Shown here piece after piece: positions 27,440 through 35,741 of a stretch of 64,000 nucleotides of DNA. Under the pieces are notes generated by a model that was given only the letters and a program-made list of their open reading frames with translations, made no database searches and was not told where the DNA came from. Location of the stretch: assembly GCF_014396585.1 (NCBI RefSeq), contig NZ_CP060717.1, positions 1,984,001-2,048,000 of the forward strand, written 5' to 3'. The stretch comes from Sphingomonas rhizophila (GTDB lineage: Bacteria > Pseudomonadota > Alphaproteobacteria > Sphingomonadales > Sphingomonadaceae). The position numbers and the translations under genes are program-made. Position 1 is the stretch's first letter, and the number at the start of each line of letters is the position of its first letter.

Positions 27440-28690
27440 TCAGCGGTCGGGAGGAGTCCATTCCGCCGGCCCTACATTCCGTCGCACCAGGCGTTGCCCC
27501 AATCCGACCGCGGTGCCGACCGCAATCGCTACCGTGAGGTCGCTCAACACCGTCAGCACCATGGTCAGTAGCAGCAGGAAACGGTCGGCTCGGCGAGCGC
27601 GGAGATGCTCGCGCCAGCGATGAGGCTCGCTCATCGACCAGGCGGTGACCATCAGCAGCGCTGCCATGGCAGGCATCGCCAGATGAGCCATCAGTTGTGC
27701 GGCCACGACGACAAACAACAGAATGGCGAGGGCATGGACGATACCGGCAACCGGGGTGCGCCCGCCGGCCCGCACATTGGCAGCAGTCCGGGCGATGGCG
27801 CCGGTCGCCGGGAGTCCGCCGAACAGTGGTGATGCGATATTGGCCGCGCCCTGTGCCAGCAGCTCGGCGTTCGATCGGTGCGCCCCGCCGACCATTCGGT
27901 CCGCGACCAGGGCCGATAACAACGACTCGACGCCGGCGAGGAACGCGATCACGAGCGCCGACGGGAAGAGTTCGATGACCCTGCCGACGCTCATCGGCGG
28001 AAGTGACGGGTAAGGCAGCCCGCTCGGCAAATCGCCAAAGCGGGCGTGGATCGTTTCGACCGGCAGCGACAGGAGCGCAACCGCAGCCGACGCCAAGGCG
28101 ATGGCCACTATCGAACCGGCTCGCCGCCGGAGCAGGGCGATAGCGCCGATCGAGGCAAGGCCGACCGCCGTCGCAGCGGGGCTGATCGAACTTCGCGCGT
28201 TCCACAAGGCGGGAACCGCCTCGACCAGATCGGCGGGAAGCCGGGCGATGGACAGCCCCAGCAAGTCTTTCAACTGGCTAATCCCGATGATCAGCGCAAT
28301 GCCGATGGTGAAGCCTTCGATGACCGCTTCGGGTATCAGCGCGATCAACCGTCCGGCGCGGACCAGGCCCGCGAACACCAGGATGAGTCCGGCCATCAGC
28401 GTGGCGAGCAGCAGCCCGTCGAAACCGAACTGCTCAATCACGCCGTAGACGACAACGATAAACGCGCCCGTCGGCCCGCCGATCTGGACGCGGCTGCCGC
28501 CCAGCAGGGAAATCAGCAATCCACCGACGGTCGCGGTGGCAAGACCGGCCGCCGGTGTCGCCCCCGAAGCGATGGCAATCGCGATGCTGAGCGGAAGCGC
28601 GACCATGGCCACGGTGACACCGGCCAGGGCGTCGGCGGCGAACTGCCGCGGGTTATAACCCTCGATGGTAGTCAGCAGTTTTGGTTTCAT
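27440..28690 (-). CDS. SulP family anion transporter lacking a STAS domain
   Basis: 416 residues, about ten TM helices. The N-terminal pattern YNPRQFAADALAGVTVAMVALPLSIAIAIASG, then PTGAFIVVVYG and FTIGIALIIGISQLKDLLG are SulP hallmarks. SLC26/SulP proteins normally end with a cytosolic STAS domain; here the chain ends soon after the last helix (VGLGQRLVRRNVGPAEWTPP). A short stand-alone STAS-fold protein is encoded 0.6 kb away at 26473. Substrate could be sulfate, bicarbonate or another oxyanion; nitrate or nitrite is conceivable from context but not shown. Confidence 0.88.
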   Translation of the reverse strand: MKPKLLTTIEGYNPRQFAADALAGVTVAMVALPLSIAIAIASGATPAAGLATATVGGLLISLLGGSRVQIGGPTGAFIVVVYGVIEQFGFDGLLLATLMAGLILVFAGLVRAGRLIALIPEAVIEGFTIGIALIIGISQLKDLLGLSIARLPADLVEAVPALWNARSSISPAATAVGLASIGAIALLRRRAGSIVAIALASAAVALLSLPVETIHARFGDLPSGLPYPSLPPMSVGRVIELFPSALVIAFLAGVESLLSALVADRMVGGAHRSNAELLAQGAANIASPLFGGLPATGAIARTAANVRAGGRTPVAGIVHALAILLFVVVAAQLMAHLAMPAMAALLMVTAWSMSEPHRWREHLRARRADRFLLLLTMVLTVLSDLTVAIAVGTAVGLGQRLVRRNVGPAEWTPPDR

Positions 28691-28853
28691 TTGAATGGAC
28701 CGGGCACTGCTTCGCGTCGCAATGGCTCGCCTAGTGCCGATGGCTTGCCGATGCCGCTTCCAAGGTAATCATAGGCGCGGGATGTCTTAGTGAGCCCCAG
28801 CCTTGTCTGGATGCCGGGATCTCGCCCCACGTGACTGTCGCGTCTCCACAGGT

Positions 28854-29030
28854 CTAGCGAACCGGCAGGTAAAGCGGCCCGGATGCGCCATTGGGAAGCT
28901 TGAGCATCAGGCCGAAGCCGTCGAAATGGTCGGCGGGTAACTTGCCACGCCAGATGATCGCCGAAACGCGGTCGCGCTGCTCCCGCGCTGCAAAGGCGGC
29001 GGCGACGCCTGCGGTCATTGGGGTCAGCAT
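28854..29030 (-). CDS. Small hypothetical protein, 58 residues
   Basis: ATG 29030 with AGGAC upstream; the frame begins MLTPMTAGVAAAFAAREQRD and continues ... SAIIWRGKLPADHFDGFGLMLKLPNG to TAG at 28854. GC-rich third positions and a protein-like composition support coding. No signal peptide, no family recognised. It lies between the SulP gene and the pseudoazurin gene. Confidence 0.5.
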   Translation of the reverse strand: MLTPMTAGVAAAFAAREQRDRVSAIIWRGKLPADHFDGFGLMLKLPNGASGPLYLPVR

Positions 29031-29153
29031 CTACAAAGTCCTAATCCAGCACGCAGCCGTGGAATGATCAGTGGACGTTGCTAGGTCGTGCCAATCGCGC
29101 CGTAATCACGTAGTTCTCCCTAGCGAGACCGACGTGGCAGCCGGTAAGCCGCG

Positions 29154-29190
29154 CGAAAAAAGATGCGCCGGCCACGACTGTGGCCGGCGC
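29154..29190 (-). terminator. Rho-independent terminator of the pseudoazurin gene
   Basis: GCGCCGGCCAC (29165-29175) and GTGGCCGGCGC (29180-29190) form a perfect 11-base stem. On the minus strand it is followed by ATCTTTTTTCG, a classic T-run. Confidence 0.85.
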
Positions 29191-29223
29191 CATCGCAGCC
29201 CGAGGGGGTTGGGCTGACCGCGA

Positions 29224-29649
29224 TTATTTGATCAGGTTCGCCATCACCGACTTGGCCTTGCCCGGATGGCTCACCGCTTTCGCCTGGGCCGCGTTGGTCG
29301 CGCTACCGACGATTACCGCGCCGACCATGCCCATCCCGTAGTGCGGGAGGCATTTGTAACCGTAGACGCCGGGCTTGCTGAATTTGACCGTCAGGTTCTG
29401 GTTCATCTTGCCCTTGAACGGCGCGGCGCCCGCGGGGATCATGCCCGAGATGATCTCGGCGTTATGTCCCTTGTCGGTTGCGACGAAGGTCACGGTATCG
29501 CCCGGGGCCGCCCTGACCAGCGCCGGCTCGAACACCATCGCGCCGTTCGCGCCCTTGTTCAGCATCTTAACCTGGATGTCCTTCGCGGCCGCTGGTCCAG
29601 CCACGGCCATCGCCATCACCGCTCCGGCAACGAGAAGTCCAATACGCAT
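29224..29649 (-). CDS. paz: Pseudoazurin (blue copper electron carrier)
   Basis: 141 residues with a signal peptide ([20 protein letters not shown]) cleaved near AAAKD. Type 1 copper ligands: His62 (KGHNAEII), Cys100, His103 and Met108 ([12 protein letters not shown]), the exact pseudoazurin spacing. It carries electrons in the periplasm, commonly from the bc1 complex to NirK. An in-frame ATG at 29661 exists, but GGAGACTGAA precedes ATG 29649. A FixK/FNR-type box lies 80 bases upstream, supporting co-expression with denitrification. Confidence 0.95.
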   Translation of the reverse strand: MRIGLLVAGAVMAMAVAGPAAAKDIQVKMLNKGANGAMVFEPALVRAAPGDTVTFVATDKGHNAEIISGMIPAGAAPFKGKMNQNLTVKFSKPGVYGYKCLPHYGMGMVGAVIVGSATNAAQAKAVSHPGKAKSVMANLIK

Positions 29650-29728
29650 TTCAGTCTCCATTCGGCTTCACCTGGCGTTCCTGCGCCCCGGTTGAGAATG
29701 GATTTAGGCCGGGTTCGCCCGCCCCGCC

Positions 29729-29742
29729 TTGCGCTGGATCAA
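29729..29742. promoter_or_regulatory. FixK/FNR-type box TTGATCCAGCGCAA before pseudoazurin
   Basis: On the plus strand TTGCGCTGGATCAA, identical over 14 bases to the box before qNor. Its centre is 86 bases upstream of the pseudoazurin start, at the very 3' end of the upstream membrane-protein gene. Confidence 0.75.
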
Positions 29743-30134
29743 ATCGTCGCGAGCAGGCCGAGCGGGTCGTGCGCCCGCGCAACGGTGATTATGAAGCCGA
29801 AAACCGCCAGCGCGGCCGCCATGCTCCACAGGCGGGTCGATTTCTTCTCGGCCCGAAATGCCCAGGTGCCGAGCATGATGTAGAGAACCAGAAGGACGAC
29901 CTTCATCGTCAGCCAGCCGTCGACGAACGGGTACTGCTGCACGATCGTCGTCAGCATCAGCGCAGCCGTCAGCAGCACCATGTCGACCGACCACACCAGG
30001 ATTCTCAACGGCAGGGCCTTCGGCCATGTAGCGCCCAGGAAATTATGACCGATCGTGCGCACGAGGAACAGCGCACCGCTGAGGGCCACCGCGCCAATAT
30101 GGACGTGGCGAATGGGGAGATAGAATTCGTCCAT
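29739..30134 (-). CDS. SirB-like small membrane protein
   Basis: 131 residues from ATG 30134. MDEFYLPIRHVHIGAVALSG, four TM segments, and the conserved pattern with RILVWSVDMVLLTAALML and FVDGWLTMKVVLLVLYIMLG resemble the SirB family, predicted inner-membrane proteins of unclear function. An upstream in-frame TTG at 30179 would overlap the regulatory box, so ATG 30134 is preferred. Divergent from nrdJ; the shared box at 30166-30179 suggests induction at low oxygen. Upstream neighbour of pseudoazurin on the same strand. Confidence 0.75.
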   Translation of the reverse strand: MDEFYLPIRHVHIGAVALSGALFLVRTIGHNFLGATWPKALPLRILVWSVDMVLLTAALMLTTIVQQYPFVDGWLTMKVVLLVLYIMLGTWAFRAEKKSTRLWSMAAALAVFGFIITVARAHDPLGLLATI

Positions 30135-30165
30135 CGGCGCCGTGACTGCCACATCGGAATCGCTT

Positions 30166-30179
30166 TTGCGATGGATCAA
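30166..30179. promoter_or_regulatory. FixK/FNR-type box TTGCGATGGATCAA (nrdJ / SirB divergent promoter)
   Basis: Thirteen of fourteen bases identical to the boxes at 20245 and 29729. It is centred 63 bases before the nrdJ start and 38 bases before the SirB-like start, so it could serve both. Confidence 0.75.
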
Positions 30180-30235
30180 TTCTGACGGAGCCGCCCCGCG
30201 TTAGCCCTCCGTTTGAAAGTTCAACGGGGTAAAAA

Positions 30236-32455
30236 ATGATGGCGTTCGCCAACCTGCTGGCCGCGGAAATCTGGACCGCCAAATATCGCTTCCAGCCGCC
30301 GCAGGGGGACGGCGACGACAGCTTCGCCGCGACCATCGCGCGCGTCGCGAACGCCGTTGCCGAAGCCGAACCGACCGAGCAGCGCAGTTATTGGCGCGAA
30401 CGCTTTGCCGATGCGCTGGCGGGTTTCCGTTTCATTCCGGCTGGCCGCATTCTCGCCGGGGCCGGCACCGACCGTTCCGTGACCCTGTTCAACTGCTTCG
30501 TCATGGGCACGATTCCGGACAGCCTCGAGGGAATCTTCGCACATCTCCGCGAGGCCGCCATGACCATGCAGCAGGGCGGCGGGGTCGGCATGGACTTTTC
30601 GACGATCCGACCCTCGGGCAGCCCCGTGAAAGGCGTCGGTGCCGACGCTTCCGGCCCATTGACCTTCATGGACTGCTGGGATGCGATGTGCCGGACTGTC
30701 CTGTCCGCCGGCCAGCGTCGCGGCGCGATGATGGGCTGCATGAGGATCGATCACCCGGACATCGAGGCGTTCATCGAAGCCAAGCGCGACCCGGCGCGGT
30801 TCCGCAACTTCAACGTTTCCGTGCTGGTCACCGACAATTTCATGAAGGCCCTGTCGGCCGGTGCCGACTGGCCTCTGGTTTTCAACGGCGAAACGTACCG
30901 AAGCGTACCGGCCGCCGACCTGTGGCGTCGGCTGATGCAGGCTACCTACGACACCGCCGAGCCAGGCGTCATCTTCGTCGATCGCGTCAACGAGCAGAAC
31001 AATCTCGCCTATTGCGAGGCGATCAGCGCGTCGAATCCGTGCGGTGAGCAGATGCTGCCGCCTTACGGCGCGTGCCTGCTTGGATCGATCAACCTCGCCG
31101 CACTGGTGAATCGGCCATTCGAGGCCGACGCCGGGATCGACGAGGCGGAGCTGGCGCAGCTGACGCAGACGGCGGTTCGAATGCTCGACAACGTCATCGA
31201 CATTTCGCGCTACCCGCTGCCGCGGCAGGAAGCCGAGGCCAAGTCGAAACGCCGCATCGGGCTGGGCGTCACGGGGCTGGCGGACGCACTGCTGTTTTGC
31301 GGCACAGCGTATGGAAGCGGGCCTGCGGTCGAACTGACCCGTCGCTGGCTCGGAATCATCAAGCGCGAAGCCTACCGCGCTTCTGCCGAACTGGCTGCGG
31401 AGAAAGGCCCCTTCCCGCTTTACGATCCGTGCATCCTCGATCGCCCCAATCTCACCGGCCTTGACGAGGAGGTTCGCGTGCGGATCGCCGAGCATGGCCT
31501 CAGGAATGGCTGCATGACGTCGATCGCACCGACCGGCACCACTTCGCTTCTCGCGGGGAATGTGTCGTCGGGCGTCGAGCCGGTCTTCGCCTATTCCTAC
31601 CATCGCAAGATACGCAACCCGGACGGCTCGACCCGCGAGGAAGCGGTCGAGGATTTTGCGTTACAGGCGTGGAAGCGGCTCAAGGGAGAGGATGCGCAGC
31701 CGCCGACCGAACTGTTCGTCAGCGCCCAGACGCTGACGCCATCCGACCATCTGACCATGCAGGCCGCCGCCCAGGCGCTAATCGACAGTTCGATCTCCAA
31801 GACGGTCAACTGCCCGGAGGATATCTCCTTCGACGCCTTCGCCGACATTTATGTCGAGGGATATCACCTCGGCTGCAAGGGCCTTACCACCTATCGCCCG
31901 AACGCGGTGACGGGTTCAGTGTTGAGCGCCTCGAAATCCACAGCGGAGCCGCAGCAGGAACCGGTTCTCGCCAGCCGCACGGACGCGCTGCAGGGTACGA
32001 CCTACAAGCTCAAGTGGCCCGAAAGCGCGCACGCGGTCTACGTCACGATCAACGACATGATCGACGAAAGCGGCGCGCGCCGGCCGTTCGAGGTTTTCAT
32101 CAATTCCAAGAACATGGAGCATTACGCCTGGACGCTTGGGCTGACCCGCATGGTGTCGGCGGTATTTCGCCGCGGCGGCGACGTTTCCTTCGTTGCCGAG
32201 GAATTGAAAGCCGTGTTCGACCCGCGCGGCGGGGCATGGGTGCAAGGTAAATATGTTCCCTCGCTTCTGGCTGCGATCGGCGGCGTGATCGAACGCCACC
32301 TCGGCGCCGAGCAAGGAGAGTTGTTCCAGACCGCAAAGGCCGACACCGCCGAAAGCGCCACCCACGCCGCTTGCCCGCAATGCGGCTCCGCGTCGCTGAT
32401 CAAGGTCGAAGGCTGCAACAATTGCCTGTCGTGCGGTTATTCAAAATGCGGCTGA
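30236..32455 (+). CDS. nrdJ: Adenosylcobalamin-dependent (class II) ribonucleotide reductase
   Basis: 739 residues. Class II RNR marks: the substrate-site region FIPAGRILAGAG, LFNCFVMGTI, MQQGGGVGMDFSTIRPSG, active-site SASNPCGEQMLPPYGACLLGSINLAALV, APTGTTSLLAGNVSSGVEP, and a C-terminal TSCxDC-like cysteine-rich tail CPQCG ... CNNCLSCGYSKCG. It reduces ribonucleotides using B12, independent of oxygen. ATG 30236; a second ATG follows at once. The FixK/FNR box upstream fits a role in dNTP supply at low oxygen. Confidence 0.93.
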   Translation: MMAFANLLAAEIWTAKYRFQPPQGDGDDSFAATIARVANAVAEAEPTEQRSYWRERFADALAGFRFIPAGRILAGAGTDRSVTLFNCFVMGTIPDSLEGIFAHLREAAMTMQQGGGVGMDFSTIRPSGSPVKGVGADASGPLTFMDCWDAMCRTVLSAGQRRGAMMGCMRIDHPDIEAFIEAKRDPARFRNFNVSVLVTDNFMKALSAGADWPLVFNGETYRSVPAADLWRRLMQATYDTAEPGVIFVDRVNEQNNLAYCEAISASNPCGEQMLPPYGACLLGSINLAALVNRPFEADAGIDEAELAQLTQTAVRMLDNVIDISRYPLPRQEAEAKSKRRIGLGVTGLADALLFCGTAYGSGPAVELTRRWLGIIKREAYRASAELAAEKGPFPLYDPCILDRPNLTGLDEEVRVRIAEHGLRNGCMTSIAPTGTTSLLAGNVSSGVEPVFAYSYHRKIRNPDGSTREEAVEDFALQAWKRLKGEDAQPPTELFVSAQTLTPSDHLTMQAAAQALIDSSISKTVNCPEDISFDAFADIYVEGYHLGCKGLTTYRPNAVTGSVLSASKSTAEPQQEPVLASRTDALQGTTYKLKWPESAHAVYVTINDMIDESGARRPFEVFINSKNMEHYAWTLGLTRMVSAVFRRGGDVSFVAEELKAVFDPRGGAWVQGKYVPSLLAAIGGVIERHLGAEQGELFQTAKADTAESATHAACPQCGSASLIKVEGCNNCLSCGYSKCG

Positions 32456-32677
32456 CGGGCCGCGGGAGGTCATGAATGTCCAAGCACCCCTCAGCCCTTC
32501 AATATCTGTTGGCACGCTATCGGGCATCCCCCCAGCGGCCCGCGCCGACAAAACTATCGTCCCTATCCTTGGATGTTCCAGCCAAGCTTCTGGCGTTGGC
32601 ATCCAGGGGCCTCGGGCTCGCAAGTGGCGACGTGGATGCCGCGACCGTGCATAGCGTGCGTCAACACAGGAGGTGAC

Positions 32678-33301
32678 ATGGGCATGGATTTGCCGCCGCC
32701 GGCTCCGGCGATCGAAATCAGCATCGCAAGCCGCGGCTATTCGAAGGGGGTGGCGCAAACCGACGGGGCGCAGCTGGTTGTGCGTCCTGAGGTGGCCTTC
32801 GGCAATTTCAGGATTTCCGCTTACGGCAAGAATGTCACCGCTGTCGGCTATGACATCGAAGCAGGCTTGTCGGCCGGATACAGGACGACGGTCGGCAAGG
32901 TCGAGTGGAGCGGTAGCGCGACGGTCAAGCGCAATGTCGACGCCGATCCCGGGATCGACAATACCGCGCTGGAGCTAAATGTCGGCGCAACGCGTAGCTT
33001 CGGCGCGCTGAAACCGCGGCTCAGTCTCACGTACAGTCCCGACGACCTGGGCTCTACCCGGCGCTCCTATTTCTGGGAAGCAGGCTCGGCCTATTCGATC
33101 GGCAAGGGGTTCGGGCTACAGGCCGGCGTCGGCCTTCGCCGCCGCGCCGGTGGCGCGGACTACACCAGCCGCACCGCCGCGGTGACCAAGGCTTTTGGCA
33201 AGCATCTGACCGGCGAGGTGCGATTGTACGACACCAGCCGCGGGGAATTGGGCGACAATTACGACCGTCGCGTCGTCGTGTCGCTTCGGTTGCGGAGCTA
33301 G
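32678..33301 (+). CDS. TorF-like outer-membrane-type protein without a visible signal peptide
   Basis: 207 residues. From IEISIASRGYSKGVAQTDG onward the chain alternates polar and hydrophobic residues as amphipathic beta-strands and ends in aromatic/hydrophobic VVVSLRLRS, like TorF-type putative porins. A strong AGGAGGTGA lies at 32670-32676; by spacing, the ATG at 32684 is a better start than the one at 32678. Neither gives a signal peptide, and upstream frames (short open frames at 32472-32676 with GGGAGGTC before them) do not supply one. Either it is not exported by Sec or the N-terminus is wrong. Convergent with the GH3 gene. Confidence 0.65.
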   Translation: MGMDLPPPAPAIEISIASRGYSKGVAQTDGAQLVVRPEVAFGNFRISAYGKNVTAVGYDIEAGLSAGYRTTVGKVEWSGSATVKRNVDADPGIDNTALELNVGATRSFGALKPRLSLTYSPDDLGSTRRSYFWEAGSAYSIGKGFGLQAGVGLRRRAGGADYTSRTAAVTKAFGKHLTGEVRLYDTSRGELGDNYDRRVVVSLRLRS

Positions 33302-33327
33302 TCGGCCATCGTCCGGTGACCCGTCCG

Positions 33328-35625
33328 CTAAGCGGCGGCGAGGACAAAGCTGCCGCGTGCTCCTTCGGCCTGGGCGGAGGGCGCGATCCACACGTCGAAC
33401 GCGCCGGGCTCCGCGATCCAGCGATTGTTCACGCCGACGAATTCGAGGTCGCGGCGCGACAGGACGAAGCGCACGGTTTTTGACTCGCCCGGCGCTAGAT
33501 CGACCTTCTGGAAGGCGCGCATTTCACGCACCGGCCGGGTGATGCTCGCGACCCTGTCGTGGATATAAAGCTGCGCAACTTCGGTCGCCGCGCGCTTGCC
33601 CCGGTTGGTAAGCGTGGTGGAGATCGTCAGCTTGTCGTCCCAGCCCATGCGCGGAGTCGACAGGGCGAGGCTGCCATAGACGACAACGCCGTAGGTCAGG
33701 CCGTGCCCGAACGGATAGAGCGCCTCGTTGAGCGTTTCGCGGAAATGGGTCTTGTATTCCTGCGGCGGTCCCGGCGGGTTGGCACGGCCGGTCGCCTTGT
33801 GGGCGTAATAATAGGGTTGCTGGCCGCTTTCGTGCGGGAAGCTGATCGGCAGTCGGCCGCTGGGCCCGACCTTGCCGAACAGGATGTCGGCGGTGGCGTG
33901 ACCGCTTTCCGACCCCAGGAACCAGGTGACAAGGATCGCCGGCGCATTCTTGATAGCCCCTTTAAGGGCCAGCGCGCGACCATTGCGGAGGATTACGACG
34001 ATCGGCTTGCCGGTTCTGGCGACGGCCTCGGCCAGTTCCTGCTGCGCGGGCGGAATGGTGATGTCGGTCCGCGATTGCGCCTCGCCGGACATGCGCTCGC
34101 TCTCGCCGACGGCCAGCAGGACGACGTCGGCCTTGCGCGCGGCCGCGACCGCCGCAGCGATCCCGCCATTCAGGGGCTGGTCGATCCCGCTCCCTTGGGT
34201 GACGGTCACACTGCCCTTGCCCTTCACCGCCTCGCGGATCCCCGCGGGCAGGTCGACCGCCTGCGCATTGTCGCCGTAAACGACCCATGGCCCGTTGATG
34301 TCCGCACCCGACCGCACCATCGGCCCGATCAAGGCAATTTTGGCGGATGGCGAAAGCGGCAGCAGGTTGCCTTCGTTCTTCACCATCACGATCGACTTCT
34401 GTGCGGATTCGCGGGCAAGTGCGATCGCATTGGGCAAGCGGGAACGCGCCTTTTCCCGCTGCAAGTCGATGCGGCGGAAGGGATCGTCGAACAGGCCAAC
34501 AGCGGACTTCGCGGCGAGCACCCGGCGCACGGATTCGTCGACCTTGGCTTCGGGTACCAGACCGTCGCGGACGAGGCCGGGCAGGTGTTCGGCATAGACG
34601 CCGCTCTGCATGCTCATGTCGACACCGGCGAGGAAGGCGATACGCGCAGCGTCGCGGCGGTCGGCGGCGTAACCTGCGACGATCATTTCCTCGTCGCCGG
34701 TGTAGTCCGACACGATGAAGCCCTTGAAACCCCATTCCCCGCGCAGCACCTCGGTTTGCAGCCAATGGTTGCCGTTGGCCGGGATGCCGCTGATTTCGTT
34801 GAATGACGACATTACGGTCGCGGCGCCAGCGTCGATGCCGGCCTTGTAGGGACGAAGATAGACTTCACGCAGCGTGCGTTCCGACAGGTCGACCGGATTG
34901 TAATCCAGTCCCGATTCCGCGGCCCCATAGGCGGCGAAGTGCTTGATCGTCGCCAGCAGGCAGTCGTCGTCGGCCAGCGACCGACCTTGGAAGCCCTTCA
35001 CGCGCGCGGCGGCGAAGATCATGCCGAGGATGACGTCCTCACCGGAGCCTTCCATCGTGCGGCCCCAGCGCTGGTCGCGCGAAATGTCGACCATCGGCGC
35101 GAAGGTCCAGTCGATGCCCGAACCGGCCGCTTCGAACGCGGCGACGCGCGCGGTGCGCTCAGCCAGCGACGGTTCGAAGCTCGCCGCCTCGCCGACGCCG
35201 ACCGGGAAGATGGTGCGGTGCCCGTGGATGACGTCCGCCGCGAAGATCAGCGGAATCTTCATGCGCGACCGGCTCATGACCGCGCGCTGCATCTGCAACG
35301 CCATCGCCGCGCCATTGCCGTTGAAGACGCCCGTCAGCTTGCCCTGGACCGCGTCCTCGATCTGCTTCGGAAAGCCCTGGTTCTCAGTCGGCGGGTTCAG
35401 CGCGGTAGCGATCCCGCCGCCCCAGGCCGACGCCATCAGAGTTAGCTGGCCGGCCTTTTCCTCCAACGTCATGCGCTTGATGAGTTCGTCGATCGACGCG
35501 CGGGTCGCACGACCCATCGTTGCCGCTGCCTTCTGCAGAAAAGCACTCGCCGGGCTGGCCGACCATGCGAGAATCGCGCCACCGCCGAGCATGGCTGCAC
35601 GCCGCGAAATTTTCTGAGAAAGCAT
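33328..35625 (-). CDS. bglX: GH3 beta-glucosidase (BglX-like), exported
   Basis: 765 residues. Tat-type leader SRRAAMLGGGAILAWSASPASA. GH3 N-terminal barrel with VDISRDQRWGRTMEGSGED, KHFAAYGAAESGLDYNPVDLSE, MSSFNEISGIPANGN and the nucleophile Asp in GFKGFIVSDYTGDEE. Then the alpha/beta sandwich (KSIVMVKNEGNLLPLS), and a C-terminal fibronectin III-like domain (SLALSTPRMGWDDKLTIS). It hydrolyses beta-linked gluco-oligosaccharides, probably in the periplasm. Divergent from the LacI regulator, with an operator GTAACCGGTTTC 29 bases before the start codon. Confidence 0.94.
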   Translation of the reverse strand: MLSQKISRRAAMLGGGAILAWSASPASAFLQKAAATMGRATRASIDELIKRMTLEEKAGQLTLMASAWGGGIATALNPPTENQGFPKQIEDAVQGKLTGVFNGNGAAMALQMQRAVMSRSRMKIPLIFAADVIHGHRTIFPVGVGEAASFEPSLAERTARVAAFEAAGSGIDWTFAPMVDISRDQRWGRTMEGSGEDVILGMIFAAARVKGFQGRSLADDDCLLATIKHFAAYGAAESGLDYNPVDLSERTLREVYLRPYKAGIDAGAATVMSSFNEISGIPANGNHWLQTEVLRGEWGFKGFIVSDYTGDEEMIVAGYAADRRDAARIAFLAGVDMSMQSGVYAEHLPGLVRDGLVPEAKVDESVRRVLAAKSAVGLFDDPFRRIDLQREKARSRLPNAIALARESAQKSIVMVKNEGNLLPLSPSAKIALIGPMVRSGADINGPWVVYGDNAQAVDLPAGIREAVKGKGSVTVTQGSGIDQPLNGGIAAAVAAARKADVVLLAVGESERMSGEAQSRTDITIPPAQQELAEAVARTGKPIVVILRNGRALALKGAIKNAPAILVTWFLGSESGHATADILFGKVGPSGRLPISFPHESGQQPYYYAHKATGRANPPGPPQEYKTHFRETLNEALYPFGHGLTYGVVVYGSLALSTPRMGWDDKLTISTTLTNRGKRAATEVAQLYIHDRVASITRPVREMRAFQKVDLAPGESKTVRFVLSRRDLEFVGVNNRWIAEPGAFDVWIAPSAQAEGARGSFVLAAA

Positions 35626-35653
35626 GCCGACGGGTCCCCTCTTATTATTCTAT

Positions 35654-35665
35654 GTAACCGGTTTC
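35654..35665. promoter_or_regulatory. LacI-type operator GTAACCGGTTTC
   Basis: A near-palindrome in the 116-base GH3/lacI divergent region. It closely matches GTAACCGGTTAC at 39760-39771 upstream of the TonB receptor. LacI-family operators are typically palindromes with a central CG, as here. Regulation of both flanks by the adjacent LacI protein is inferred. Confidence 0.65.
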
Positions 35666-35741
35666 ACTATTCGCCACTGCTGCTTAAAAGGCAATTGGGC
35701 GCGGTGAAATTCTCACGCTAAGAATGACGCCTGGAGAGGGA

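Noticed and set aside
32472..32676. Two overlapping short frames (about 60 and 66 codons) before the TorF-like gene
   Set aside because: No recognisable domain, they overlap each other, and SD support (GGGAGGTC) does not distinguish them; left as unresolved.
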